From Pampus argenteus (lineage: Eukaryota; Chordata; Actinopteri; Scombriformes; Stromateidae), in the NCBI GenBank assembly GCA_036937835.1, contig CM072881.1:6107501-6171500 (forward strand): 64,000 nucleotides of DNA, given 5' to 3'. Within the stretch, counting starts at the first letter, position 1, and each line of letters starts with the position of its first letter. Shown here piece by piece: positions 36,501-49,683 of this stretch. The notes below the pieces were generated by a model. It was not told the DNA's origin, did not search any database, and saw only the letters and a program-made list of their open reading frames with translations. A program made the position numbers and the translations under genes.

Positions 36501-39500
36501 TTTATATGGAACAGAAATGACAGATTCACACCAGATTCATCTTGCCCTGCAAAACACATTTTGGCCTAGTAGCACATAAGGCTAAAATAAAATACCATTA
36601 AATGTGTGTGTGTGTGTGTGTGGTCACGTGTGTTGTGTTTGTGCGCTAAACACAGGCTTATTGAAACACTCATTGCAAATAAATGGACAATTATTGATAA
36701 CTTAATGTGATTAACAAGCGAATAAATGCAACAAATATACAAATATGACAGAATCAATTAAATTTAAAAGGCAAGGCGCAATAAAAAAAAAATAAAGATG
36801 CAGTCACTCTGTTGCGTATTAATACAGTCCCTTTACTTTTTCTATTAAAATTATTACTCATACAAAAAGGCCACGCAGCCATTAGTCCAGCTTCATTACT
36901 AACATGCTACAATCATCTAAACAAACCTACTGTTTGTGACCACTAAATGTCAGTTCCTCAGTACTTTACTATCACTATCTATCAATATGTGGCTTACAAG
37001 ATGATTACATTCTTATTAGGCATTGGATAACATGTTGGCTCGTACACAGGGAAGAGTTCAGAGTTTTTACCAAAGAATGCAGTCTGTTTATGGCTGGTAT
37101 GTTAAACAATCAGGGGTTAGAGAGAGAGATAGAGAGAGAGAGGAGGAAGGGAAGTGTTTCCTGTGTGAGAAGAGACACAACAACTTGATGAGACGAGTGA
37201 TCATATCTCATACCTGAAGTCTTTCTCCTAACTAAAGTCTTATTAGTCTTTTTTTTTTTATCTCATCTGGAGGTTCATCTTCGTTTCCGATGAATCAATG
37301 AAGGAATGTGTGAGGTTCGCTTGCATCTGAGAGAACAGTACAAATGTGTGACTGGAAAAAAAAAACCAAAAAAACCAAACAAACTGCAAGTACAGAAAGT
37401 GCAATCAAGCGCGTGAACCAGAACAGGTCATGTGGAGCGTTTTTCCTGTTTGCTGAGTTGTTTTTGTTCCTTCCATCACAGGCTCCTGACCACCTCCTCG
37501 TATCCTCTCTGTCTGTTTGTATTGCCCTCCTTCCGTTTGTCTAATTGCTTTATAGCAGAGAAGGGAACAAGACGCACAAGAAGTGTGTTACAGAATCTGT
37601 TCCAAACGCCATCATGTGCACATCATAACAGGTGCAATACCAACAGGTCATAAAGTCTGTTTTTTTTACAGCCTGCCACGTGCTTTTTTTTTGTTTTGTT
37701 TTTATTGTTTTTTGTGCAGCAAAATTTCCCCTCTTGATAATTTAGAATTTTGTCCACTCATCAAAAAAATAAATAGTAGTAATAGTTGTAATAGGAGGGT
37801 TAGTGGAGAATCTCAGGATCTTAATAGCATTAAAATGATATCAACAACTTGATGACGACTCAGATCATTAAATTCATAAAAAATCATTCAGATAATTCTG
37901 TGGGTTTGTTACTACTTTCATATTACACATTTGATTCATTTTTAATGTAAAGATATTGATTAGTGTATACATGGGTCCCCTCGTGTTGTGTGTGTGCAGA
38001 TTTGAGTCAGAGTTTGGCTCTGTGTTTATGCCACCGAGTGATTCATCATCCCGTCAACTCTGTCTTTCTGTCTTTCTGTCCGTCTGTCCACCAGTCATCT
38101 CTCTATGCGGCCGAAGAAACAGGCTGCGTTTTGCTGAGCTGGTATTATGGGTGGAAGTCACCCATAATACACTGCAAGTCTGGTGTCGGTGCCTTTGTGT
38201 ACTTTTTTATAATTCATGCAAACAAACTGATACAAACCTTAGTTAAAGCCGATCTGCTCCGTGTGTGATAAGTGTTCCACGAGGGCGAAGCGCCCGTGCA
38301 GGGTAACTGTTGAACAGAGACAGGGTTCTACCTGAGGAACCAATGTTTCAACAGCTGATCATTCAAATCATATTTTCATGCCGCCTACAAAAATGTACAT
38401 CAGATCTTAAATTGAGCATTTGAAAATACAGTGTATTGACAGTGTTCTATGTTGTCTACTGTTCACATAATTTAAACCTACATTCATTTTTATTTATTTA
38501 TTTTTTTGGCCTAAATCAATGGAAAGATGTGAATTGACACAAAGACGCGTCTTACGACTCGTGTGAAAGATTTGCATGTTATGAATCGACTTCATAAAGC
38601 TACAGAGAGGTGTCATGCGTAGGAAACCTGAAGTCTAATATTCACTCTTTTAGCTCTGTTTTGGTCTTCACCAACTCCTGAGGACAAATATCTGGTTCTT
38701 TAGCAGCTAAATACTCCACAGTGTTCACCAGCTAGTCCCCAACATTGTCTGTCTGCAGTGTGGAGGTGGACTACTAGTGTACAGAGTGGTTTCTGAACTT
38801 TCTTATGATGGAAACCACATTGGTTGAAGGAAAGTGCGTAGGTTAGGCAAGGTGAAGTTCATCCTCTCAATGCAGGGAATACAGATGTGTAGATTATAAG
38901 AGAGCGGAGGTGGAGCTTTTTATTTAATGGGATGCACTGGAATGAAACAAAGGTTATATGAAACAGTTCTCCTTGTCTCCATCTCTCAGTGCTGCGTAAT
39001 AAGGGAGGCAGAGTTTGCAGTGTCTCTGTAAGAAGCTGCTGCTAAGAAGTCATTAATACATGTCAGCTTTGCAAAAGATGGGTCTTTTTCTTTTTCCACT
39101 TTTCAGTGAAAGGAAATTGACATTAATCTCAGAGTGGAACATACCATTAATGGAGTACAGAATTGCATTCGAAACGGCAGAGTTTTCATTTCTAAAGGGA
39201 ACGCTGAGACACGCTCACTTCACATAATCATAATCGCTAATTGCGAGCGAGTACTGTTCTGCTGAAGGTCCCTGGAAATGCAATTTACTTCCCTGGAAAG
39301 ATAAAAAATGAAGGGAGCAGGGGAAATAAATGGGGTGTGTGAAATAGATATTGAGTCGAATCCAATTCAAGAGTGTTAGAATTTTGTTTTACAGATCACG
39401 GAAATTAGCAAAGAAAAAAAACAAAAAACGATCCGGTCCGTGTGTCAGCTGGGGTTCTGTTCAGTCAGTATGAGAAGGACGGCACAGCTCGTGTGTGTTT

Positions 39501-39748
39501 GTTTTTGCCTGCCTTCATGTACTACACTGTATGTGCACGGGGGCGGAAGTGGAGAGGAGAAGCGCGAGTAAATTTCCACGACGGAGGACCAGACCGCCAC
39601 ATCACTCTGCCGCCTATCTTCACGGAGGCACCGATATAGCTGTCGACAAGCTGATGACTGATGCTGTAACATCTCTTTATAGAGCTGCTTTAGTTCCAGG
39701 CAGAGCTGGAAAATGTCTATATTAGGCTGCTCACGTCACACATAGTAG

Positions 39749-39751
<3 letters not shown>

Positions 39752-39787
<36 letters not shown>
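39752..39787. repeat. (CA)n microsatellite
   Basis: Pure CA tract in the intergenic region between nt5m and rasd1. Confidence 0.95.
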
Positions 39788-39790
<3 letters not shown>

Positions 39791-40690
39791 GTTTCATCCC
39801 ATTGTTTATATGCGGTTTTGGTATCTGAAGGCCGAATGTTGGGTGAACAACCGGGTCATGGTTAAAGAGAAACAATGATGACCTTTAATACGACGTGACC
39901 TTTTAATAATAGTATAGAGAGTCGTTAGCATACAGGGATGAATGCAGAAGAGCCTCGTAGTGGTTAACGATGAGCAGAGAGAGTTCAGCATCATGACATT
40001 TTTTCTGTTTCTCTGATCCGTGTATATTTGAGGTCAAATTCACTGAGTGAATCAGTGTGCTGGTATAAATATCTCTGGATTTATGACTTTATTATTGAGA
40101 AGTGGGATTCCTCTCACAAGTTGCACATTGTGTGACTCAACAGACTGAAGTGGTTACAGTTTGTTTTCCATGATGGTTTCCCACCGAATGCGTTGACTCA
40201 AGACGTATGGGCTTTCAATGGCATTCGGTTGCGCGCATTTTGATATTGCCTTGTATTTTATTATTGCCATTCATTGTTATTACTTGTTCTTTTTCACTAT
40301 ATTTGTGCCTCTTTCCTACTGATGTCATTTCACTCGCTACCGTTGTGTCTTTTACTATAATTTGTACTTCGGTCAACGGTTGTTGTTGTTTTTTTTATGT
40401 GCTATGTTTTTGTTTTTTTTAAATTCTTTTTTAAGTTAGAGTTGTGGATCACGGGATTCCACAGTAATGGGGCGGGACAGGAGTCGTTCCTACGGGATTG
40501 GGAATGGGGTGAAGATTCACTCTCTGTGTCACCTTCTACTGCAGAAACAGGATGACGCAAGCAATACACACACACACATGTATTTGTATCTGTGTGTATG
40601 TGTGTGGAGCCTGTGGAAGACAAAGAGGCCTCTACTGCCAGTTTACTGCACAGATTGAATCACAGAGTCCTTCTTTAGTGTGATGAATTG

Positions 40691-40692
<2 letters not shown>

Positions 40693-40745
<53 letters not shown>

Positions 40746-40935
40746 TTGCGGTGTGGATTTGTGCTAAAATTAGAGAAAACCAAGAAAAAAAAAAATAGGT
40801 TCCTTCCAAGATAGTGAATCATTTGCTGTGTGAAAATATGAAATCCAAGGATGTCCTGTGTATTTGAAACCTGGGGGTGTGTTTTAATTTACTGTTTTTA
40901 TTACTTTTTTGTGTTTTTATATGATTCTATGTGAA

Positions 40936-40972
<37 letters not shown>
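40693..40972. repeat. Long (GT)n and (CT)n microsatellites
   Basis: (GT)n at 40693-40739 and (CT)n at 40939-40972, both pure, in the intergenic region. Confidence 0.9.
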
Positions 40973-40977
<5 letters not shown>

Positions 40978-41936
40978 TTAAAGATATTATTAGTATTATA
41001 TTAAAGCTATCTATCCACTATGTATCTGACTTGTTTCCTATGTATATATATGTGTATATTGTGTGTGTGTGTGTGTTTGTGTGTGTCTGAAAGAGAGAAC
41101 GTGATGATGTACGGTGCCAGGAAACTTCACACTGACGTCTTTGCTGAACAGATTGAGGCTGCCACACAGAGAAAGACTCACAGCACGGCACGGCACATTG
41201 ATGCCAAGTTGTCACTCACGAATGCATGTGTGTGTGTGTGTGCGTGTGTGTGTGTGTGTGTGAGAGCCACTCCTTCGACTCAGTATGTTAATCCTTACAT
41301 GGCATCACCTCCATTCCCATGGTGTTTTTCGTTGTTTTTAGACACAGATTGACGCTGTGTGCCGTCATCATGAGACGGGAAAACCTGATGAGTCCCGATG
41401 CAACAGTGCACACACTCTGTGCATGTATGGATAACATAGAAAACTCAAGGTTAGGAAATATTAGCCATGTTTCCGGACTGTCTCCAATTTTAGAATGAGT
41501 CTTGCATGTTAGTAGCGTGACGTTGTTATTGGAATCAAAGCTTGTGACTGTCACAGGAGGCATCCTGTCTCTTTCCTTAAGCTTATTCAAGTAGTTTTAC
41601 CATAAACACCACAGAGATGACAGAACTGAAAAAACAAGCTCATATCATTTTATGTTGTTTGTTAAATGCAAATGATCAATGACCTATTTTTTTTATTTTT
41701 CCATATATGTATTAGGATTTGTCGAAATGACACGGATGGTTCCATCTGCCGTGCTGCTAACGCTCCCACTCATCTGATGTCTTTACATGAGAGGTGAACA
41801 TTTAAAAAAAAAAAAAAAGGAAGAGCATGCAAATCATCATCATACTGTTATAATATACCTTTATGTTGTACCACTGGCTATACTGAGTGATTATGCCATT
41901 ACACACACTCCCCTGCACATAAGTTCCTTTGACTTG

Positions 41937-41962
41937 ATTCATTCCTGTAATTGCTAATGTTG

Positions 41963-42021
<59 letters not shown>

Positions 42022-42038
42022 CAATTACAGGAATGAAT
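41937..42038. repeat. 22-bp perfect inverted repeat around an (AT)n tract
   Basis: The 22-nt arm at 41937-41958 (begins ATTCATTCCTGTAATTGC) is exactly reverse-complemented at 42017-42038. The spacer is almost entirely (AT)n, 41967-42018. Another AT tract follows at about 42037-42059. Confidence 0.9.
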
Positions 42039-44992
42039 ATATATATATATATATATATAGGGGCGGTCTACAGTCTATGTAAACACCCTCAAAGTGATTT
42101 AAATAAACCAGTGTGTGTTCCAGAAAAATGGCAACTGTATATTTTGTGTAAATAATTAAAATAACAATAAATGTGAATGCAAGAAATCATCAAAAAGAAA
42201 AACACACAACAACAACAGGAATACAACGTTATATGTAAACATTTTTTTCAAGACGCATATTGTGTGTGTCTGACTTTTTCTAATCTGTGTCCATAGTGGG
42301 CTAATGATAAATGCAGAAAAACATAAAGATTAATAAATAGAGAAGGGTTCATCATGGTTGTGAAGTGACTTTGTGATGTCAGTGACATAAATGTTTATCT
42401 AAAGGTTTCTAACATTAGCCTCAATAAACTAGTGTTCATACCAGACCAAATGAGGCCGTCGCTGCAAACCCCGTTTCTGTCAGGAAGACACTTGGGTTGA
42501 ACCAAGGATAAATAAAAATAAAAATAAAAAATTAATAAAAATAAAAAAGGACATGGTGGAAGCTGTTGTTGTGAGAGCAGGAAAAAAATGCTTATGATTT
42601 AGATGATCATCCAAATGACAAAATTACATTAAATGTCCTTTGAGATGTAATTCAATCCAAAGTGCAAAAATAAGATGCATGTGATTTTCCTTTCTATTAG
42701 TTTTTTTAAGTGAACAGATCCTTTGTTGTCAAACGTTAAAAACCAGTAAGATGCATTACAAGACCGATGACTGTCTCTCCAGCTAGCGGATGATGCACGG
42801 TGCATGATGTGCGAATCTTGTTGATTCAGTGCTGACGGAAGGTCCCTCTTCCCAAGAAAAACAAAGTTAACAGGAGCTTGAGCTGAGAGTCGTTAAGTCT
42901 GACATCTCAATCAGTCACTTCAGGGCTCTGCTAACAGGAGCCATTTCCTCAAGAGCTGTGATGTTATTTCAAAATAAAACAAGCTGGTTGAGGGATAAAA
43001 CCTCTGGCTTCCTGTGAGGCAGGTGTGGCAGTTAAAGTTGGACGTCAGAGCTTCATTGTGGGGAAAGATGTATGTGTAAAGTTTTTCACATTCATCTGCA
43101 GACGGAGGAAAGTTTCTCCGTGCTCGTCATAAATGTGAAAAGTTTTATCTACGACCACGATCCCCCTTACATATGACGTAAATAAGATCAGGATATGGGC
43201 AATAGAAAAAAATACATTTACATATAAGTAAAGAGTTAAGCTGAAATAGAGTAAGATAGAATCTTGATTGAATTTAATAAAAAATAAGGCAGCAGCAAAC
43301 TCTTCAGCCTTGATTAGGAAAGAACTGAGAGTCACAGCAGATAAACGCTGCTTCTCCATGTTTAGTTTTGACTCTGCGGACAGAAAGCAGACCTGTCATA
43401 GATGACGTGTCTGGATCCGTGTAGCAGCAGATCAGAAACGGCCTTAAACCGTTCAGTACTTTATGAACCAACAGAAGTAAAAAAATAAATAAATAAAAAT
43501 AAATAAATATATATATATATATATATATATATCAATAATTACATAAGAAGAAATCCATCAAAGGAGATACTGATGATACCCAGTCGTACATGCAGGTTTA
43601 TTGTTCAAATGCCTCTGAGATGGATTCACCTCTTCAGACATAATGTAATGTGTAGATTTCACCCAGCGTGCTTTGACATTTGAAAAGCTTGCAAAAGGAA
43701 AATGTTTGTGCACTTTCTGACCACCTTAATTCAGCTTTCTGACTGATTACTTCTTCTCTACTCGTTCTTCTGTTACACTTTGTTTTTAGACGTCAAAATC
43801 ACACACAGAGGGAGAACATAAAAGAATGGAAATAATACTATACACTGACTGTATTTGATCACTTTCTTTTTGCTTTTAACACACACACACACTGCTTTGC
43901 ATGAGAAACAGGAGTCCTTGATTCAGTCTGATGCTTCCAGCAGAAGCTGCTCTCTTCTGTCCAGTCAGTGCGGCACTATTACTGCTGTTCTGACTCAATT
44001 GTTCTCTCCTCTTGCTCTCGCCCCGAGATCTATCTAATCAGTTTCCTTGTGGGTGGCAGAAACCTGCGAACCAATCCTCTCTAAGCTCAACCTCTTTGTT
44101 TTGGAACAGATTCTAGGCTGTGCACGGTTTCCACCTCTTCACCAGCTCACCTGCTGCAAAATCTACTAAGAAACGCCAGCCAATCATGATGCATAATTTG
44201 TTTTGTTTTTTGGTTTTTTTTTCTATAAGCAAAAGAGGAGCAAAAGAGCCAGTAGTGTGAGTAAAAGCTGATAGATGTTCTTCTACATCTCTTCTTAGGA
44301 AAAAGATTATTAACTGTGAGGGTGTTTATGAGTTTACACAGTGGCTGCAAAAGTGTAATATAATTGATTATTGCCATATGGCACACAGTACAGTACACAG
44401 TTTTACAATGAGTGTGTGTGTGTGTCTCTCTCTCTCTGTGTGTGTGTGTGTGTCTGTGTGTGTGTCTGTGTGTGCGCGCGTGTGTGTGTGTGTGGAGCGA
44501 CTGTGGGAAGATGAGCAGTTGAACACTGTGGGAAGGTCACATCATGGAGAGAGAGGATGTTGGGAGGGAGCATTCTGTGCCTGGATGAGCCGGATTACGC
44601 AGATAAAGACTGTGACCTTAAATCACACACACACATGCACACACACACACACACACACGCACACACTTTTTCTTTTATCATTTGTTGTTTTCTTTGTCAA
44701 ACAATACTTCTCATGCAACTACCCACCGATTGTGGAGAAACGTCCTCAGACTTTATAAAGAACGAGTGTCATCGTCATTATACAGATAGCACAGAGTCAT
44801 TTTTACCACCCCAGTGTGAATGATACAGCACATTATGCTGCATTCTCTGGACCGATATGATGTCATGAATGACCCATGTGATGCACATAAATATACACAT
44901 GCAGCTTTCTCCCACTGACACTTATCTTGTTATCTTGCACCTTTTGTTTGGTCTCGTAACACATGCTGTCAGAGAAGAGCTAATGTGCTCGG

Positions 44993-45155
44993 TGTGTGTG
45001 TCTGTCTGTGTGTGTGTGTGTGTGCGTGTGTGTGTGTGTATGTATGTGTGTGTGTGTGTGTGTGTCAAGGTCACATGACCAACCTTTGAGGTAACACAAT
45101 CATCTCTGTTTACAATGAGAAGAAATATGCAAACAAACCATTCACTGTGAAATAG

Positions 45156-45212
<57 letters not shown>
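44993..45212. repeat. Cluster of (GT)n, A-run and (TA)n repeats
   Basis: Imperfect (GT)n at 44993-45065, an A run at 45156-45170 and a pure (TA)n to 45212. Further GT/CA tracts lie at 44410-44492 and 44622-44658. Confidence 0.9.
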
Positions 45213-45219
<7 letters not shown>

Positions 45220-46329
45220 AAGCATGCGTGACATTGGCTTTTTGTCACAGATGATGTGATGGGATGACACATGATGTTTGGACTGACACCATTTTTAGTG
45301 GAACTGCACTTCTAGGAGAATCATGTGTTTTTCCTCCTACGGACACACAGCGGTAACTGATGGTGACGCGTGACATGACATTTGTATTGCTTAAACCACA
45401 GCAACATTAAGTGGCTTTTGTGTTAACTGCAGAACGTACAGTATGGTGTGAAACCTGATTTGAATATGGCGTAAAATATGTCGCTTCTATTTCACACACT
45501 TGATCGGCACTCTCAACAGGACGGGTGTGAAGCAGCATTTCTAAGTAGCTGACAACAGAAACACTTTAATAGCTTGTGTAACGGAATATCAAGGTATATA
45601 AGGGCACAGGAAGCAGGAAGTAGGGTCAGACACTACCCTGATGAAGGAGAGATGGCAGAAAACATTTGGTAAATGAAGCATGGTGTTCTGGAGAAGTTGG
45701 TGTGTTGCTGCGCCTCATATTTGGCCGCAGTCAGCCTTTAAAATGAGATAAAACTGGTAATATTTGAGATACATAAAAAAAATACACTGTTGTAATACTG
45801 TAACTGTGGCATTTCTTTCCACAGAATACAGATGACATCATTTGGACTAATAATCCACGCACACAAACACACACACACACACACACACTGCAGTTTATGA
45901 CTCAGCTGCAGATACGTAGGCATTTGCTGTAACCAGTATCAGAAAATGAATAAAAGGGTATAAAACATAAAGATGCCTACTCGCCTTTGTGCCGTATGAA
46001 TCAGTGTTAAATTTTGACAAGATTTTTAAATTTAGTTTCAGTTGCTTACTGAAAATTGCAGTCGGATTTAAAGTCACATGCTCGAGTCATAATTTCCTCA
46101 GTTTCATGGTATACTGTAATGGATTTTTTACTGTCTGTAAAAAAAAAGGAGGAGTAAGCATACTGTAAGCTGAGAACGTGTCTTCTTTCAAATGAATCTG
46201 TTAGAAAAAGAGCAATACAATCATATTCATTTCCCTCACAGGTCGTGTTTATTTTCTGCATATATCTACAACACATACATGCACTTTCTACCCATTCGAT
46301 TGTGTTATTAGGGCATCAAAACAAATCTT

Positions 46330-46900
46330 TAAATTTACGTTGCTGTTACAATTTCGTCGTGAAAAAATAAAAAACGAATATTTCTCGTCAGATTTTTCAT
46401 CGCCTAAATTCAAACACCGAATGCGGCGTCATGAATAAGGGAGAGTTGTTTGTCTAATCAGCGAGTCTTTTTTTTTTTGCTAATAACATAAGCATCATGG
46501 CGGACGTCCTCGCATGCAGGTCTACCTCGCTGATCACTGAGTGAAACTGAACGGCAACAACGTGCACTGAAGAAACCTGGAATCCGTCTCCTTTCTCTAA
46601 AAAACACAATAAATCAAATTGATTGTAGAAAGTACGGTCGTCACGGTACTTTCCGGCTTAAAAGGGAGATTATATTTCAAAATCAAACACTTAAGGTAAG
46701 GAAAAAAAATCGTGTGCTCACTACAGGGTCTGTGTTTTCTCTGCACTGTGCAGCCATTTCCAATGCATCAACATCACAGCTCAAAACACCGGTGCCTGCA
46801 TTCAAGCCCGGAACGTTACGTAACACGATTCAAGGGCGCTTAAAACGCGGTTGTGCATCGAAAATCCTTGATATGCTGCACGTGTGCAAAGCATTTTTAT
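46330..46900. promoter_or_regulatory. Orphan CpG-rich patch, possible promoter
   Basis: By eye about thirty CpGs in 570 bp, clearly denser than the flanking tens of kilobases. It contains CATCATGGCGGAC at 46494-46506, which resembles a YY1-type initiator with an ATGGCGG start context, and a TTCCGG ETS-like site near 46651. The frame from that ATG closes after 15 codons unless it is spliced, and no downstream exon was recognised. Promoter status is inferred from composition only. Confidence 0.3.
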
Positions 46901-48760
46901 GAACCCAAACCAGATCAAAACCAGACAAGACGAGACCTGAAGGGGTTCAGAGAAACCTTCAATAAAAAACTCTCTTTGTTATCTTTGGGCGTAAAAGCTT
47001 GTTTCCTAACAGACTTATCTCAGTCATAATTATTTTATATCATACAGTTCTTTGGAAATTTCCTTGCAGCTCGAAGTGAACGTTGTACAAACATGACGGA
47101 CAATGGACGCTGGCGTCACTGTCTTTGATGCGTTTAATATAACTGTCTACCACATGGCAATTTGTTTGGCATGATAATAACGAGCCAATACAGTAGATGA
47201 TGAGCACTTCCATAAACTTGTCCGAGACAAAAATCTGCCTCTTGTGCGTACAGCAGCTACTCGGACAGCTCATCAAACACTGTCGTAAAACAGATATGAT
47301 GCACACAGCTACACCTGTTGTATACAGCTATCCCTATAATCATCTTACACCTCTTTTTATGTTTGTTGTTAATGAACAGTAATTATGTCCTTGTTTATTA
47401 TATAATCAATCAACTTGGAAGAAAGGTCACAGTAAAACTCACTGCATTGCCAGACTTTAAGTGAGGGGTTTCTGCAGACATATTAATAAAAAAATATCAT
47501 TCGGGAGTTTTTAAAGCAATAAAAACATCATGCTGAACTCAAATGTTGGGTTTTTTAGAACATTATTTCCTGTCTTTTTACTCAGCGCTCTATGCTTCTC
47601 TCAGTCAGGAAGGTCACCACACAGGAGAGCTCCTCATCTGTTTCTTTTCACTCACACGACTGCAAAAAACTATTTTCTGTTAAAAAACCTGATGATTTTG
47701 AGGTTGTTTTTTTTCATTTTATGATAGCCAACGATCCCGGTGATAAGATACTGTAAATCGAACATGTAAACCCAATTGTAGCATTTTAACATTAAAGTAT
47801 AAAATTACAGTTAATATCAAGAAAACAGGACTATTGTCGCTGATGTCTTGCATCAACTAATGGGCAGCAGTTGCGTGGGGTTTACAGAAAGCACTTATAA
47901 CTGCTGCGTTGGAGTCAACGTCATCTGTTTTAGATTTGACCTCTATTTGTCCTGAAAGGGACAAATAATAAAAACAGGAAGTCCATGTAAGTTAAAAAAA
48001 AACAAACAAACAAACAAACAAACCCCAGCTTCTCAGCCACGGGGAGAATAGCACAAAAGACAGGAATTAAATATTCATTATGGAGCATAAACTCCTAAAT
48101 CATATCTGACAGAAACAAATAACCTCCAGTAAGTGTGCCGGTGGTCATTTTGGAAATGAATGCTTGATTTATTATATATATATATATATTATTTATATAT
48201 TACACCCATTTATTATAGTAGCTTTGATATCTGACGTTAAGGTGTTGATTGACAGCTGTGACTGACCTCACCTGCTGTAATATTCCATTATTTTCATAGT
48301 CATCTATTGTGTTGAAATGACATCTTTCCCCGAGCCTTACCGGAATACATGATAGAAGTAAGAAGTTACAATGCGTACGTTTATTTCTATGAAAATGCCT
48401 TATCTTGAAAACGTTTTAAGGCCTTGAATCCTGCAAACTGAATACAGCTGCTTCCCATTGTGCTCTTGACATCTAAACTAAGACCTCATTAGCACCATTT
48501 TCCTATTAGCACATGGTGTCTATCTTTTATCAACGCCGTCTTTTAAATTACATCACTGTGTTGTAGTAGGCAGCGGCTGCTGAGATCCCACTTTGACCCA
48601 GATAGTAGGAACCTATTCAATTCTGAAAACAGTGAACTCAGAGGTGTGCAACAGGTGACCTAATAACGCTAATCCACTATAGAAATGATGGTTTTAACCA
48701 CACTAGCAGAGAGGTGCTAAATGCACTGTTCTACATTACTCCAACTCGTTAAAAGGAATA

Positions 48761-48773
48761 GGGGGGGGGGGGG
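48761..48773 (+). repeat. Poly(G) run of 13
   Basis: Thirteen consecutive G in otherwise AT-rich intergenic DNA. Confidence 0.9.
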
Positions 48774-49055
48774 TATTGGTCAGTTATACCTGCTGTTATG
48801 ATCCTAGAAGTCTATTGTGTTCATGTGTTTGCATCTCAGGTGTAAAATAGACCATGATTAGGTGTTCTGAACATATCAGTATAGCTCTGTGTCCCCAGAG
48901 AAAACATACAAAAATCATCATCCATGTGCACAATTATTCTTATTAAATGATACACAATGAACCAAATAATACGCTGCTATGAATTTTCTACTTGCTCTAA
49001 ACATATTTAAAATACATTTTTCTGGAACGATTTGCAAACTCGTTTCACCATTTAT

Positions 49056-49380
49056 TAGTCGTGTGACGAGATCTCGCGAGATGAAAATTTGCGAGATTTC
49101 TCGTCGGGTTGGAAATCGGTCTCGCGAGATTTGTTGTCCAACAAGCAGCCGGAAAACACATGCATAACTATTTGCGACGCCCCCGCCACTTTTAAATTGT
49201 GATCCAACAAGCAGCCGAATGACATCGGAAAACAAAAAAAACAAAGTTAAATAAAAGTCTGTTGTCCAGGCATTCATATTTGTAATTTAGTTTTCTTAAA
49301 ATCTCGTCTCGTCTCGATCTCGTGAACCCAATCTCGTGTCTCGTCTCGTCTCGTGAACTGAGTGTCTCGTCACACCCCTA
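49056..49380. mobile_element. hAT-type MITE with 8-bp target site duplication
   Basis: A 325-bp element flanked by a perfect 8-bp direct repeat CCATTTAT at 49048-49055 and 49381-49388. Its ends are inverted repeats: left TAGTCGTGTGACGAGA and, reversed, right TAGGGGTGTGACGAGA, 14 of 16 matching. Eight-bp duplications and TAGGGGTG-like ends are characteristic of hAT transposons (established). There is no transposase frame, so it is non-autonomous. The body is full of TCTCG units, including two complete TCTCGCGAGA palindromes at 49072-49081 and 49120-49129, and an internal repeat of CCAACAAGCAGCCG at 49138-49151 and 49204-49217. Confidence 0.88.
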
Positions 49381-49683
49381 CCATTTATCTATTCTTCCAT
49401 GCTACATGACGTCCTGCTTTCTTTCAGCAGCAAAAGTAGCAACTTTTAGCTCTTCTCTCGAAATCCGGCTGGGTGTAGTGCGTCTCCCATTTATTCATTT
49501 GTTTCTAGCACTGAAGGTCCAGCACTTTTTGGAGGACCTAGGTGAGTTTTGTGGGTTTGTTTCCCCAATGTCGCTACACAACAAAATAATATATTATACA
49601 TGTCTTTGGCATATAAGTTGACTATAAGGCCAATTTTCTGGAAACGGTACTAAAAATTCACATTCACGTGATTCACAAGCAAG

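Larger units (their letters stand above)
33511..41930. other. Intergenic region without recognised genes
   Basis: AT-rich DNA downstream of nt5m. It contains simple repeats (GTT near 35341-35367, GATA near 35934-35955, GT near 36604-36622, CA 39752-39787, GT 40693-40739, CT 39-nt region near 40939-40972), a 12-bp hairpin at 38142-38170 and a repeat-poor stretch at 39040-39340 that could be conserved non-coding DNA. Open frames here are short and mostly run through microsatellites. Confidence 0.6.
42062..49040. other. Intergenic region without recognised genes
   Basis: Mostly AT-rich, with long GT/CA and AT microsatellites (43508-43532, 44410-44492, 44622-44658, 44993-45065, 45171-45212, 45862-45889) and an (AAAC)n run near 48001. 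A CpG-rich patch at 46330-46900 stands out and is listed separately. No exon of a known gene was recognised on either strand. Confidence 0.6.

Noticed and set aside
37956..38268. Overlapping frames of about 100 codons
   Set aside because: Two frames are open over the same bases, the cysteine/serine-rich text comes from simple sequence, and there is a hairpin inside. No known protein recognised.
44378..45272. Frames rich in VCVCVC or HTHTHT
   Set aside because: Translations of GT/CA microsatellites.
47040..47306. 88-codon minus-strand frame near the CpG-rich patch
   Set aside because: Looks briefly exon-like, but has no recognisable domain and no matching neighbouring exons; probably chance.
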